Source: a virus. From it: a stretch of 64,000 nt of DNA. A program made the translations under genes and the position numbers. The notes below the pieces were generated by a model. That model saw only the letters and a list, made by a program, of their open reading frames with translations. It was not told the origin of the DNA and searched no databases. Location of the stretch: the IMG/VR virus record IMGVR_UViG_3300035670_000069, positions 1 to 64,000 of that record. One strand, written 5' to 3'. Of the stretch, positions 49,494-58,292 are shown piece after piece (the first letter of the stretch is position 1; every line of letters starts with the position of its first letter).

Positions 49494-49820
49494 ATGGAAA
49501 TGTATCAGCACAAGCCTATAAAAAGGTTTGGTTTGGATGGGGTAATTTATGATGACTCATCCATATATAGATTACAGCAAGAATATATTAGGCTTGTTGT
49601 TATGGAAATGCGTCTATCTGGATATGTTCCAAGACTTGACATTGATCCACAATTTACGATAGAATATAATGAGAATAAAAACACATATAACTTTACATTA
49701 AGCATATATGGAATATATACAGGGAGAAAAAAGAGCGAATGTATAATAGGGATAGACGGAACGAGACCAATATATACACAGCCAATCAAATTAAAAGAGT
49801 ACTCGCAGGATCTGGCATAA
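49494..49820 (+). CDS. Unknown protein overlapping the primase gene
   Basis: A 108-residue protein with an apparently leaderless ATG at 49494; an in-frame second Met lies at 49500. It includes 'EYIRLVVMEMRLSGYVPRLD' and 'KNTYNFTLSIYGIYTGRKKS'. No family recognised. Its last 82 bases are also the start of the primase gene in another frame, an unusually long overlap. Position suggests a small replication factor. Confidence 0.5.
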   Translation: MEMYQHKPIKRFGLDGVIYDDSSIYRLQQEYIRLVVMEMRLSGYVPRLDIDPQFTIEYNENKNTYNFTLSIYGIYTGRKKSECIIGIDGTRPIYTQPIKLKEYSQDLA

Positions 49821-50683
49821 CTGTTGAAAAAGAAACAGAGTCAGAGTATATAGTATTTTGTCCCTTTCATTCAAATCACAGAACCCCTGCTGGAGAAATA
49901 AATAAGTTTTCTGGATTATTTTTTTGTTTTTCATGTAGCAAAACTGCAGACCTAATTGAACTTGTCATGCATTTTTCTAATAGAACATATTTTGAATCTA
50001 TAAGATTTATTAAGAGTAAAGAGGTAGAGATAGATATAATTGCTGACATTTCTTCAAAGTTAAAAGATAAAGAAGAGTGGTCTGAATTTGATAGTAATAC
50101 AATTAATAGGCTATGCGATCAGGCAATACACAGTGCTAGGGCAGTTGATTATTTTAAGATTAGAAAAATCTCTTTAGACTCAATCAAAAACTTTAAACTT
50201 GGTTATTCAGAAACACAAGATATGGTAACTGTGCCAGTTCATAATCATGAGGGGGTATGTGTTGGATTTGTTGCAAGATCTATTGAGGGAAAAGATTTTA
50301 AGAATACTCCAGGTTTGCCAAAATCTAAAATATTATTTAATTTAAATCGTGTAAAAAATGCCAGCAGGGTCTATGTTGTAGAATCCTCTTTTGATGCTAT
50401 TAGGCTTGACCAAGTTGGTATGCCAGCAGTAGCAACTCTTGGCGCTAATATATCGTTAAAGCAAACTGATTTGCTTAAAAGGTACTTTAGTGATATAATA
50501 ATTATTGCTGATAATGATGAGGCTGGGGGTAACATGAAAGACAAAATAATCGAAAGATTAGGCTCAAGTGTTACTGTTGTAAATATAGACAAGCAGTACA
50601 AAGATATTGGCGATATGGAAGATAAGTCAATAAAAGAACTGGATTTACAGTTTGACAAATCAATAGTTTCCATGCTAAACTAG
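49739..50683 (+). CDS. DnaG-like DNA primase
   Basis: A 314-residue protein. A CHC2-type zinc domain has C41-x2-H44 ('FCPFHSN') and C63-x2-C66 ('CFSCSK'). A Toprim domain follows: 'VYVVESSFDAIRLDQVG' (catalytic Glu) and 'IIIADNDEAGG' (Asp pair). It makes RNA primers for the DnaE-type polymerase. It is shorter than cellular DnaG, lacking the helicase-interacting C-terminal domain. No alternative start lies between ATG 49739 and the zinc finger, so the overlap with 49494-49820 is real. Confidence 0.85.
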   Translation: MYNRDRRNETNIYTANQIKRVLAGSGITVEKETESEYIVFCPFHSNHRTPAGEINKFSGLFFCFSCSKTADLIELVMHFSNRTYFESIRFIKSKEVEIDIIADISSKLKDKEEWSEFDSNTINRLCDQAIHSARAVDYFKIRKISLDSIKNFKLGYSETQDMVTVPVHNHEGVCVGFVARSIEGKDFKNTPGLPKSKILFNLNRVKNASRVYVVESSFDAIRLDQVGMPAVATLGANISLKQTDLLKRYFSDIIIIADNDEAGGNMKDKIIERLGSSVTVVNIDKQYKDIGDMEDKSIKELDLQFDKSIVSMLN

Positions 50684-50702
50684 AAAAAACAAAGGAGAAA
50701 AA

Positions 50703-51362
50703 ATGAGCGTTATTAAAGGACTAAAGAATATCAATGCCTTGCTCGATAAGAAAAATGATGAAGGCGCACCAAAGGTAAAGTGGCTAAAGTTGGCAGATGG
50801 TCAGTCTGTAAAGATTAGATTCATCGAAGAATTAGACGAAGACTCTGCACACTACAATGCAGATCGTGGACTTGCTCTTGTTGTTAAAGAGCATACAAAT
50901 CCAAAAGATTATAAGCGTAAGGCTGTAGATACAATGGATGCTGAGGGTCGTGACTGGGCAGAGGAAATGTACCGAAAAGATCCAAAGGGAAATAGCGGAT
51001 GGCGTGGCCGTCTTCGTTTCTATTGCAACGTTTTGGTTGATGACGGAATTGAGTCACCATATGTGGCAATTTGGTCAATGGGTGTAAGTAAGCAATCAGC
51101 ATTTAATACTATTCGTGAATATGCACTTGAGACTGGAAGCATTTCTAATCTTCAGTGGAAGTTAAAGCGAAACGGTCAGGGAACAGAAACATCATATACC
51201 CTTATCCCATCTGCTCCAGACAAGGAGCCTTTTACATGGGAAGGTATTGAACCATATCCACTAGAGAAGGCATTACGTCGTGTGCCTTATGCAGAACAAG
51301 AAGCGTTCTATCTAGGATTTGATTCTCCATCTACTACATCAGCGACTAACATCGACTGGTAG
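50703..51362 (+). CDS. Putative single-stranded DNA-binding protein
   Basis: A 219-residue protein behind an AAAGGAG site. 'KVKWLKLADGQSVKIRFIEE' opens an OB-like domain, followed by 'GWRGRLRFYCNVLVDDGIES', 'YVAIWSMGVSKQSAFNTIRE' and 'LQWKLKRNGQGTETSYTLIP', the pattern of ssDNA-binding proteins in phages with DnaE-type polymerases. The chain ends in a short Ser/Thr/Asp tail (ATNIDW) rather than the long acidic tail of bacterial SSB. Placement directly before the polymerase supports the call. Confidence 0.6.
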   Translation: MSVIKGLKNINALLDKKNDEGAPKVKWLKLADGQSVKIRFIEELDEDSAHYNADRGLALVVKEHTNPKDYKRKAVDTMDAEGRDWAEEMYRKDPKGNSGWRGRLRFYCNVLVDDGIESPYVAIWSMGVSKQSAFNTIREYALETGSISNLQWKLKRNGQGTETSYTLIPSAPDKEPFTWEGIEPYPLEKALRRVPYAEQEAFYLGFDSPSTTSATNIDW

Positions 51363-51365
51363 TAG

Positions 51366-54300
51366 ATGAACTACGTCCCATTACATTTACATACTCACTT
51401 TTCATTATTCGATGGTATTGGGTTGCCATCTGAATATGTTGAACGTGCTACAAAGTTGGGCATGCCTGCAATAGCGATTACTGATCATGGCTCACTTTCT
51501 GGTCATAGAGAAATGTATCGTGTTGCTAAATCTAATGGGATAAAGCCTATTCTTGGCATAGAAGGGTACATGTGCGAAGATAGATTTGATCAGCGAGATA
51601 AAGCAGATCGAACTACTCCACTTGATATGGTTTATAATCATATTATCCTTCTTGCCAAGAATAAACAGGGATTAGAAAATCTTAATAAATTAAATGAAAT
51701 AGCATGGACAGAAGGCTATTATAAAAAACCAAGAATAGATTTTGAGATTCTCTCAAAGTATAAAGAAGGAATTATTGTTTCATCTGCTTGCCCAAGTGGA
51801 ATTATTGCCAAGTCAATCGAACTTGGCGAACTTGGCATGGCAAAAAAATATATTAAATGGTTTAAAGAAGAGTTTGGCGATGACTATTACCTTGAGGTAA
51901 TGCCACACAATAATGAATCAATAAATAGTACCATATTACAACTAGCAGACGAGTTTAAGATTAAGCCTATAGTTACTCCAGACTGCCACCATGTTGATTC
52001 ATCACAAAAAGAAATACAAGAATTAAAATTAATTCTAAATACTTATTCTAATAAGATTCAAAAAGATGCTACATATGAGAAGTCGAAAAAGCAAGGGGAT
52101 CTAATGAAACGCCTTGACTATCTATATGGTGCAGATAGGCAAATGTCATTTAATAAGTTTGATATTCATTTGTTGTCATATGAAGAAATCCAGGCTGCTA
52201 TGGAAAAACAAGCAATTTTCAGAACAGATATTTACGAAAACACAATTGACCTTGCCAACAAGATTGAAGACTATGATATTAAAGATAATCTAAATCTATT
52301 ACCTGTTCAATACAAAAATCCAGACAAGCAATTGTCAGATCTTGCTTATCAAGGATTAAAAGATAAAGGCCTTGCAGATAATAAAGAATATATAGATAGG
52401 CTTGAAGAAGAACTAAAGGTTATCAAAGATAAAAAATTTGGTCCATACTTTCTTGTTGTTCAAAGTATGATATCTTGGGCTAAAAAAGAGGGGATTATGG
52501 TAGGCCCAGGCCGTGGATCGTCTGCTGGATCCTTGCTCTGCTACACCCTTGGAATTACAGATATTGATCCAATAGAGAACGGTCTTTTGTTTTTTCGATT
52601 TATTAACCCAGAGCGTAATGACTTTCCTGATATTGATACAGACATTCAAGATACACGTCGTGATGAAGTAAAAGACTACTTAATAAGACAGTACAAGCAT
52701 GTTGCTTCTATTGCAACATTTTTAGAATTTAAAGATAAAGGCGTAGTGCGAGATGTTGCTCGTGCTTTAAATATTCCATTGGCAGATGTTAACAAGGTTC
52801 TTAAGTTGGTTGACACTTGGGATGAATACTGCACTTCAAAAACAACTGCATGGTTTAGAGAGAAATATCCAGAGGTAGAACAATATGGAGAACAATTACG
52901 TGGTCGTATTAGAGGTACTGGCATACACGCTGCTGGTGTTGTCACTAGTAAAAATCCTATTTTTAGGTACGCACCGTTGGAGACACGCTCTTCTCCTGGT
53001 TCCGATGACCGCATACCTGTTGTGGCGGTGGACATGGAAGAGGCTGAAAAAATCGGGCTTATCAAGATAGATGCCCTTGGTCTTAAGACTCTTAGTGTTA
53101 TTAATGATACATTAAAAATTATTAAAGAAAGAGAGGGCACATCTATAGACTTGCTTAATATAGATATGTCTGATCAAAAGGTTTATCAAATGCTTTCAGA
53201 AGGATATACAAAGGGAGTCTTTCAGTGTGAAGCAACACCATATACCAACCTTTTGGTAAAGATGGGCGTAAAGAGTTTAGCAGAACTTTCAGCATCAAAT
53301 GCGCTTGTTCGTCCAGGAGCAATGAATACTATTGGGAAAGACTATATTGATCGTAAGCACGGCAGACAGGCGGTAAATTACCTTCATCAGACCATGAAGC
53401 CTTTCACAGAAGAAACATATGGGTGTATCCTATACCAAGAGCAGGTTATGCAGGCTTGCGTCGAGTTGGGAGGGATGTCTTGGTCTGAAGCCGATAAGGT
53501 TCGTAAGATTATTGGTAAAAAGAAAGATGCGAGAGAATTTGATGCGTTCCAGGAACAGTTTGTTAAAGGTGCTTCTAGGTTTATTAGTCCTAACCAGGCT
53601 CGTGATTTATGGCATGACTTTGAAGCGCATGCGGGATATTCGTTCAACAAGAGTCATGCGGTTGCTTATTCTACGCTCTCGTATTGGACGGCATGGCTAA
53701 AATACTATTATCCAATTGAGTTTATGTATTCACTATTAAAAAATGAAAAGGACAAAGATGCACGAACTGAATATCTTATTGAAGCGAAAAGAATGGGGAT
53801 TAGCATTAAACTACCTCATGTTAATGATTCGGATATTGATTTTAAGATTGAGGGTAAAGGTATTCGGTTTGGACTCTCAGGGATCAAGTTTATCTCTGAT
53901 AAGATTGCAGAACGATATATATCAGCACGACCTTTTAAGTCTTTTGAGGAACTTAGAGAGTTTACATTCACAAAAGGTAATGGAGTAAACAGCAGAGCCT
54001 TAGAAGCATTGAGACTTATAGGTGCTGCAACATTTCCAGATAATCCAAGAAATGATAATGAAATTAGAGATAATCTATATGAGTATCTAGGATTACCTGA
54101 ATTTACTCAAACTGTTCCATCACACTATCATGCATTTATTAATCCAGTAGAAGATTTCGAAGAAAAAGGTTCGTTTATTCTTATGGGTATGGTTAAGGGA
54201 ATTAAACGAGGCAAGGGTTGGTCTCGTGTAGAGATATTAGATAAGACTGGAAGCATAGGAGTATTTGATGAAGAGCAAACAACAATTGAGGCTGGACGAA

Positions 54301-54641
54301 GTTATATTGCACTCTGTTCTGATAATAGAATTGTTAGTGCTGTTCCTGTAGATGAAATAAAAGGATCAGACTCTGCCTTAATTAAATTCTTAAATTATAG
54401 AATGTTGCCATACAAAGACGATGAACTTTTTGTGGTATCATTTAAGCCTAGAATAACTAAAGCAGGAAAGAAGATGGCTTCATTAACATTAGCAGATACA
54501 TCAAGAGAACTTCATCCTGTAACTGTATTTCCTACAGCATTTGCTAAAGCATATATGAAAATTGAAGAGGGTAATGCATATAAATTTGAATTAGGAAAAA
54601 CAAAAGACGGAACTGTTATATTGGAGGATATAAATGTTTGA
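51366..54641 (+). CDS. DNA polymerase III alpha subunit-type polymerase (PHP domain)
   Basis: A 1091-residue C-family replicative polymerase. Residues 1-250 are a PHP domain ('VPLHLHTHFSLFDG', 'AITDHGSLSGHREM', 'TPDCHHVD'). The palm has 'VGPGRGSSAGSLLCYTLGIT' and 'DFPDIDTDIQDTRRDEV' with the catalytic Asp pair. 'HAGYSFNKSHAVAYSTLSYW' marks the fingers, and the C-terminus has an OB-type domain ('GSIGVFDEEQTTIE'). No separate epsilon exonuclease is seen, so proofreading may rest in the PHP domain. It lies between the putative SSB and the MazG-like gene. Confidence 0.92.
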   Translation: MNYVPLHLHTHFSLFDGIGLPSEYVERATKLGMPAIAITDHGSLSGHREMYRVAKSNGIKPILGIEGYMCEDRFDQRDKADRTTPLDMVYNHIILLAKNKQGLENLNKLNEIAWTEGYYKKPRIDFEILSKYKEGIIVSSACPSGIIAKSIELGELGMAKKYIKWFKEEFGDDYYLEVMPHNNESINSTILQLADEFKIKPIVTPDCHHVDSSQKEIQELKLILNTYSNKIQKDATYEKSKKQGDLMKRLDYLYGADRQMSFNKFDIHLLSYEEIQAAMEKQAIFRTDIYENTIDLANKIEDYDIKDNLNLLPVQYKNPDKQLSDLAYQGLKDKGLADNKEYIDRLEEELKVIKDKKFGPYFLVVQSMISWAKKEGIMVGPGRGSSAGSLLCYTLGITDIDPIENGLLFFRFINPERNDFPDIDTDIQDTRRDEVKDYLIRQYKHVASIATFLEFKDKGVVRDVARALNIPLADVNKVLKLVDTWDEYCTSKTTAWFREKYPEVEQYGEQLRGRIRGTGIHAAGVVTSKNPIFRYAPLETRSSPGSDDRIPVVAVDMEEAEKIGLIKIDALGLKTLSVINDTLKIIKEREGTSIDLLNIDMSDQKVYQMLSEGYTKGVFQCEATPYTNLLVKMGVKSLAELSASNALVRPGAMNTIGKDYIDRKHGRQAVNYLHQTMKPFTEETYGCILYQEQVMQACVELGGMSWSEADKVRKIIGKKKDAREFDAFQEQFVKGASRFISPNQARDLWHDFEAHAGYSFNKSHAVAYSTLSYWTAWLKYYYPIEFMYSLLKNEKDKDARTEYLIEAKRMGISIKLPHVNDSDIDFKIEGKGIRFGLSGIKFISDKIAERYISARPFKSFEELREFTFTKGNGVNSRALEALRLIGAATFPDNPRNDNEIRDNLYEYLGLPEFTQTVPSHYHAFINPVEDFEEKGSFILMGMVKGIKRGKGWSRVEILDKTGSIGVFDEEQTTIEAGRSYIALCSDNRIVSAVPVDEIKGSDSALIKFLNYRMLPYKDDELFVVSFKPRITKAGKKMASLTLADTSRELHPVTVFPTAFAKAYMKIEEGNAYKFELGKTKDGTVILEDINV

Positions 54642-54951
54642 TGAGTTGGCAGAAGAAATACATAAAAACGCTATAGATAAAGGATTTTGGGATAGAACTG
54701 TAGATCCAATTTTTATAGCAAAACAGATGATGATGATTGTTTCTGAGGTATCAGAGGCAATGGAAGCGCTTCGTAAGGAGATGGATCCAGAGCAAATATC
54801 AGATGAGTTTGCAGATATTCTTATCCGTACCTTAGATTTATACGCAGGCATAGCAGAAGCAGGGTATGTAACAAAATCATTAGACTATGCAGTAAAAGAA
54901 AAGATGGAGAAGAACTCTAAAAGACCAATGAGGCATGGGGTGAGATTCTAA
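54634..54951 (+). CDS. MazG-like nucleotide pyrophosphohydrolase
   Basis: A 105-residue all-helical protein: 'AKQMMMIVSEVSEAMEALRK' and 'EQISDEFADILIRTLDLYAG' give the Glu-rich EExxE and ExxD magnesium-binding motifs of MazG-type enzymes, which hydrolyse nucleoside triphosphates to monophosphates. It may clean nucleotide pools or lower alarmones during infection. It overlaps the end of the polymerase gene by 8 bases with GGAGG inside that gene, and the recombinase gene by 1. Confidence 0.75.
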   Translation: MFDELAEEIHKNAIDKGFWDRTVDPIFIAKQMMMIVSEVSEAMEALRKEMDPEQISDEFADILIRTLDLYAGIAEAGYVTKSLDYAVKEKMEKNSKRPMRHGVRF

Positions 54952-55964
54952 TGACAGTTTCAGTAGAAGATGTAATTGCTCAACTTAATCCAAAGTTAAG
55001 AAAAAGCATATTAGTTGGAGATGCTGTTCCTAAAACAGAGTATGCTCCAACGCCAAGTTATGGATTAAATAGAGCACTAAATGGTGGTCTTCCGTATGGA
55101 CGCCAAGTTCTTATTTGGGGAAGCAAATCTAGCGCAAAGTCTTCTCTATGTTTGCAAACAATAGGTCTCGCACAAAAAGAAGGAAAGATCTGCGCTTGGA
55201 TTGATGCAGAAATGTCTTATGACAAAGCATGGGCAGAAAGTCTTGGCGTTGACACCTCAAAGTTAATTGTTTCACAGGCAAGAACAATTAATGAGATGGT
55301 TGAGGTTGGGGTTAGTTTAATCGAGGCGGGAGTAGATATAATTGTTATTGATTCTATAACATCACTGCTTCCAGCGATATATTTTGAAAAAGATTCTGAT
55401 GAATTAAAGGCTCTTGAAAACACAAAACAGATTGGCGCAGAATCTAGAGATTTTAGTAATGCTTGGAAAATGCTTAACTATGCAAATAATAAAGTTAAGC
55501 CTACACTATTAATACTTATTTCTCAGTCTCGTAATAATATTAATGCAATGTATACTAGCCAGCAACCAACTGGTGGTCAGGCTACAAAGTTTTACTCATC
55601 TACAGTTGTTAAGTTGTTTTCTTCTGAATCAGATAACCAAGCCTTGAAGGGAAAGATATATGTTGGCGACAAGGCTATTGAAGAAAAGGTTGGAAGAAAA
55701 GTTAGATGGGAACTCCAGTTTAGTAAAACCAGTCCTGCCTTTCAGTCTGGTGAATATGATTTCTATTTTAGAGGCGATAACCTGGGCATCGATGGGGTCG
55801 CTGATCTTGTTGATACTGCTGAGTTAATGGGTATAGTTGAACGTACTGGCGCTTGGTATTTGCTTCCAGATGGCTCAAAGGTTCAGGGTAGAGAAGGATT
55901 TGTCAATAGAGTAAGAGAGGACCTTGATCTACAAGACATGATTAAGAACAAAATCAGTGGATAA
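54951..55964 (+). CDS. RecA-like recombinase
   Basis: A 337-residue protein with the RecA core: Walker A-like 'GSKSSAKS' (57-64), 'KICAWIDAEMSYDKAWAESL', Walker B 'VDIIVIDSITSLLP', 'TLLILISQSRNN' (L1 start) and the L2-like Gly-rich loop 'QQPTGGQATKFYSSTVV'. Strand exchange supports recombination-dependent replication and repair. The Walker A carries Ala62 where Gly is usual. It overlaps the next gene by 8 bases and follows the MazG-like gene in a one-base overlap. Confidence 0.88.
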   Translation: MTVSVEDVIAQLNPKLRKSILVGDAVPKTEYAPTPSYGLNRALNGGLPYGRQVLIWGSKSSAKSSLCLQTIGLAQKEGKICAWIDAEMSYDKAWAESLGVDTSKLIVSQARTINEMVEVGVSLIEAGVDIIVIDSITSLLPAIYFEKDSDELKALENTKQIGAESRDFSNAWKMLNYANNKVKPTLLILISQSRNNINAMYTSQQPTGGQATKFYSSTVVKLFSSESDNQALKGKIYVGDKAIEEKVGRKVRWELQFSKTSPAFQSGEYDFYFRGDNLGIDGVADLVDTAELMGIVERTGAWYLLPDGSKVQGREGFVNRVREDLDLQDMIKNKISG

Positions 55965-56142
55965 GTATACAATTTACGAAGGTCAGTTTCCTTGTAAAGT
56001 ATGTAAGAAAGAGGTTAGAACAATAAGACTGTATGCAAAAACTGGAATGGCTTCTTGGATGTGTCCAGACAAACATTTATCAGAGGTGTTATTATTTAAA
56101 GTAGGTTATAAAAAGAAGCAGGGCAATGAGCGAAAAGAGTGA
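55957..56142 (+). CDS. Zinc-finger-like small protein
   Basis: A 61-residue protein from GTG 55957. It has one CxxC ('FPCKVCKKEV') and a later 'WMCPDKHLSEV', forming a possible C-C-C-H zinc site. The C-terminus is very basic ('KKKQGNERKE'). Coupled to the recombinase (8-base overlap) and to the following gene (17-base overlap). Probably a nucleic-acid-binding accessory of recombination; unproven. Confidence 0.5.
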   Translation: MDKYTIYEGQFPCKVCKKEVRTIRLYAKTGMASWMCPDKHLSEVLLFKVGYKKKQGNERKE

Positions 56143-56425
56143 AAGTAAAAGATTAGGTGCTAGTCAGCATAAAAACTCTGGAAGAAATACCAAAAAGGGT
56201 GATGCTACTTGGCAAAACTTTACTGTAGATTTTAAAGAAGTCAAAAAATCATTTACCATTAATCAAGACATATGGGCAAAAGCAGTTACTGATGCAATTA
56301 AAAATAATAATGATCCAGCAGTAGTTTTAATTATTGGGGAGGGTAACAAAAAAATTAGACTTGCACTTTTAGAATTAGACTTATTAGAAAATATTTTGGG
56401 GTATAATAATGTATATGATAAATAA
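56126..56425 (+). CDS. Putative recombination/nuclease accessory protein
   Basis: A 99-residue protein. 'RLGASQHKNSGRNTKKGDAT' followed by 'WQNFTVDFKEVKKSFTINQD' and 'PAVVLIIGEGNKKIRLALLE' form an alpha/beta pattern in which 'GD-x(n)-VDFKEVKK' could be a D/E-x-K nuclease motif. That would suit an Hjc-like resolvase, but a RuvC-like enzyme also exists at 61185. It is in the recombinase operon by overlaps at both ends. Confidence 0.45.
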   Translation: MSEKSESKRLGASQHKNSGRNTKKGDATWQNFTVDFKEVKKSFTINQDIWAKAVTDAIKNNNDPAVVLIIGEGNKKIRLALLELDLLENILGYNNVYDK

Positions 56426-57035
56426 TAAACTTAAAGATGTTTTTACGAAAAATGAAAGGGCTGAGATTTATTCCTCTATTAATAAAGAGTTGTCCTCAAG
56501 AGAAACTGTAGAGTGGGATGATGCCTCAATGGGGGGGACTCACAAAGAAAACCTTATAAGAATTAAAAGAAAAGGACTGGGCAGACTAGAGATTAACAAT
56601 CTTCCATTGCCAAATACAATTATTCAAAAAATATTTAGAATAAGCCAACAAATTTATCAGTTGGATGTTTCATACCCTAAAAATATAAGTGGAATTACCT
56701 ATGTAGAATATAATCCAAAATATGGAGAGCCAGTTTTAAATGTTCATAAAGATAACGGCACATGCGGATTAATATTAGACTATCAATTAGAATCTAATAC
56801 ATCCTGGGAATTCGGAGTAGAAAAAACGCTTTATACTCTAGAAGATAATGAATTAATTGCAATGTACCCAATAACTCATTATCATTGGAGACCAAAAAAG
56901 GTTTGGAACGAGGGCGAATATATAAAATTAATATTTTTTGAATTCTTTACTCCAAAATTAGAAAAGTTAGAAGATGAAAGTTTAAAAAATGAAATTATAA
57001 ACTTTTCAAAGGAGTACTTACAAAATGAATTATAA
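56409..57035 (+). CDS. 2OG/Fe(II) oxygenase-like protein, HWR array member 1
   Basis: A 208-residue protein. 'GITYVEYNPKYG' leads to H113-K-D115 ('LNVHKDNG'), then 'LDYQLESNTSWEFGVE', 'YTLEDNELIAMYP' and 'ITHYHWRPKKVWNEGEYIKL', with H159-W-R161. The H-x-D and distal His of 2OG enzymes are therefore present, with an Arg two residues after the distal His. It is the most divergent member of the five-gene array (56409-59735) and overlaps both neighbours (17 and 11 bases). Substrate unknown. Codon use is AT-rich, dominated by AGA and TTA. Confidence 0.6.
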   Translation: MYMINNKLKDVFTKNERAEIYSSINKELSSRETVEWDDASMGGTHKENLIRIKRKGLGRLEINNLPLPNTIIQKIFRISQQIYQLDVSYPKNISGITYVEYNPKYGEPVLNVHKDNGTCGLILDYQLESNTSWEFGVEKTLYTLEDNELIAMYPITHYHWRPKKVWNEGEYIKLIFFEFFTPKLEKLEDESLKNEIINFSKEYLQNEL

Positions 57036-57681
57036 TGAATTTAAAAAAGACTCTGGTTTTGTAGAAAATGAAAACTTTAATCCTATTATTGTTAAAGATA
57101 TTTTTTCTGCAGATCAAATTAAAAGAATATATGATGCAGTTAATAATACCAAAATTGAAAATACTCATTTACAAAAATGGGCAGGACACAGGGCTTGGGA
57201 TACAAAATTTGATAAAGATATTGAAGACTCTATAACTGAAAAAGCAAAAGAGCATTTTGGAGATAATATATCGCTGTGCGGAGACTATTCATTTGCAAGA
57301 TATTCTCCAAGTTACGGATATGTATGTAAATTATTTCCACATTATGATACAAGAGACTACCAAAGAATTACATTTGACATTCAGTTAAATGCCTCAGAAG
57401 AATGGGCTATTGTTGTTGAGGGCAATCGTTATGTTCTTGAAAACAATCAAGCCTTAATGTTTGCTGGAACACAGCAGATACATTGGCGAGAGAACAAGCA
57501 AATTAACCAGGAGGCTTCTATAGACATGATATTTTGTCATCTTCAGTATGTTCCAAACAAAGAAATAGAAAATGGGCAAAATGAAATTTTAACAAAAAGG
57601 GCTAACTTTTTAATAGAAGAAACAGGCATTTCAAATGAAGAAATTGAAATAGGGTATAATATACTAGGAGGCAAATTATGA
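57025..57681 (+). CDS. 2OG/Fe(II) oxygenase-like protein, HWR array member 2
   Basis: A 218-residue protein with 'FARYSPSYGY', H106-Y-D108 ('LFPHYDTRD'), 'TFDIQLNASEEWAIVVEGN', 'ALMFAGTQQIHWREN' (H153-W-R155) and a helical C-terminal tail. The start at 57025 sits in an 11-base overlap with member 1, behind the AAGGAGT-like segment in that gene. The middle pattern 'D-x-Q-L-N-x(3)-W-x(3)-E' recurs in member 3, so these two are close paralogues. Confidence 0.65.
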   Translation: MNYNEFKKDSGFVENENFNPIIVKDIFSADQIKRIYDAVNNTKIENTHLQKWAGHRAWDTKFDKDIEDSITEKAKEHFGDNISLCGDYSFARYSPSYGYVCKLFPHYDTRDYQRITFDIQLNASEEWAIVVEGNRYVLENNQALMFAGTQQIHWRENKQINQEASIDMIFCHLQYVPNKEIENGQNEILTKRANFLIEETGISNEEIEIGYNILGGKL

Positions 57682-58292
57682 AATATGATGAAATAAATAC
57701 AGTAGTTGAGCAAGTTTTTACCAGTGATGAAATTAGTGATATCTATAAGGCAATAGAGAATAATGTTGGGGGAGACTTTGTAAAAGTACATTCTCAAGCC
57801 AATACATTTATTTCTTTACCAGAAAATATATTAAATAAGGTTAGAGATAAATCAAGAGAACTTTCAGGAAATAACAATTTAGAAATAACCGAATATTGTC
57901 ATGCAAGATATAACAATGTTACAAGTAATTGTGGACAGTTTCATTTTAAGCCATCCTTGTTCCCACACTATGATGAAACATTTAAGCAGCCTAGATTTAC
58001 TTTTGACTATCAACTTAATTCAAATATAGACTGGGCTTTAGTTGTTGAACCAGATAAAGAGTTTATCTTAAAAGATAACGAGGCTCTAACATTTAGCGGG
58101 ACACATCAAATACATTGGAGAAAACCTACACATTTTGAAGATGATCAATATGTAGAGATGTTATTCTTTCATTTATCTGATCCAAACTCTGGACCCAAGG
58201 GCGAGGATGTAAATAAAATTATGAATGAAAAAGCAAATTATTATAAAGAAATATTTTATGCAAATGGTGGATTTAGTAATTTGGATAAATAA
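57678..58292 (+). CDS. 2OG/Fe(II) oxygenase-like protein, HWR array member 3
   Basis: A 204-residue protein with H97-Y-D99 ('LFPHYDETF'), 'FDYQLNSNIDWALVVEPD', 'EALTFSGTHQIHWRKP' (H146-W-R148) and 'FHLSDPNS'. It is closest to member 2 and retains the same lengths between ligands. It begins in an ATGA overlap, with AGGAGG upstream inside member 2, and shares one base with member 4. Confidence 0.65.
   Translation: MKYDEINTVVEQVFTSDEISDIYKAIENNVGGDFVKVHSQANTFISLPENILNKVRDKSRELSGNNNLEITEYCHARYNNVTSNCGQFHFKPSLFPHYDETFKQPRFTFDYQLNSNIDWALVVEPDKEFILKDNEALTFSGTHQIHWRKPTHFEDDQYVEMLFFHLSDPNSGPKGEDVNKIMNEKANYYKEIFYANGGFSNLDK

Noticed and set aside
49742-49747. TATAAT as promoter for the primase
   Set aside because: It lies just after the primase ATG, and no in-frame start exists between it and the zinc finger.
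53419-53988. Short + frames within the polymerase gene
   Set aside because: They lie fully inside the conserved DnaE-type coding sequence in another frame and resemble no known protein.
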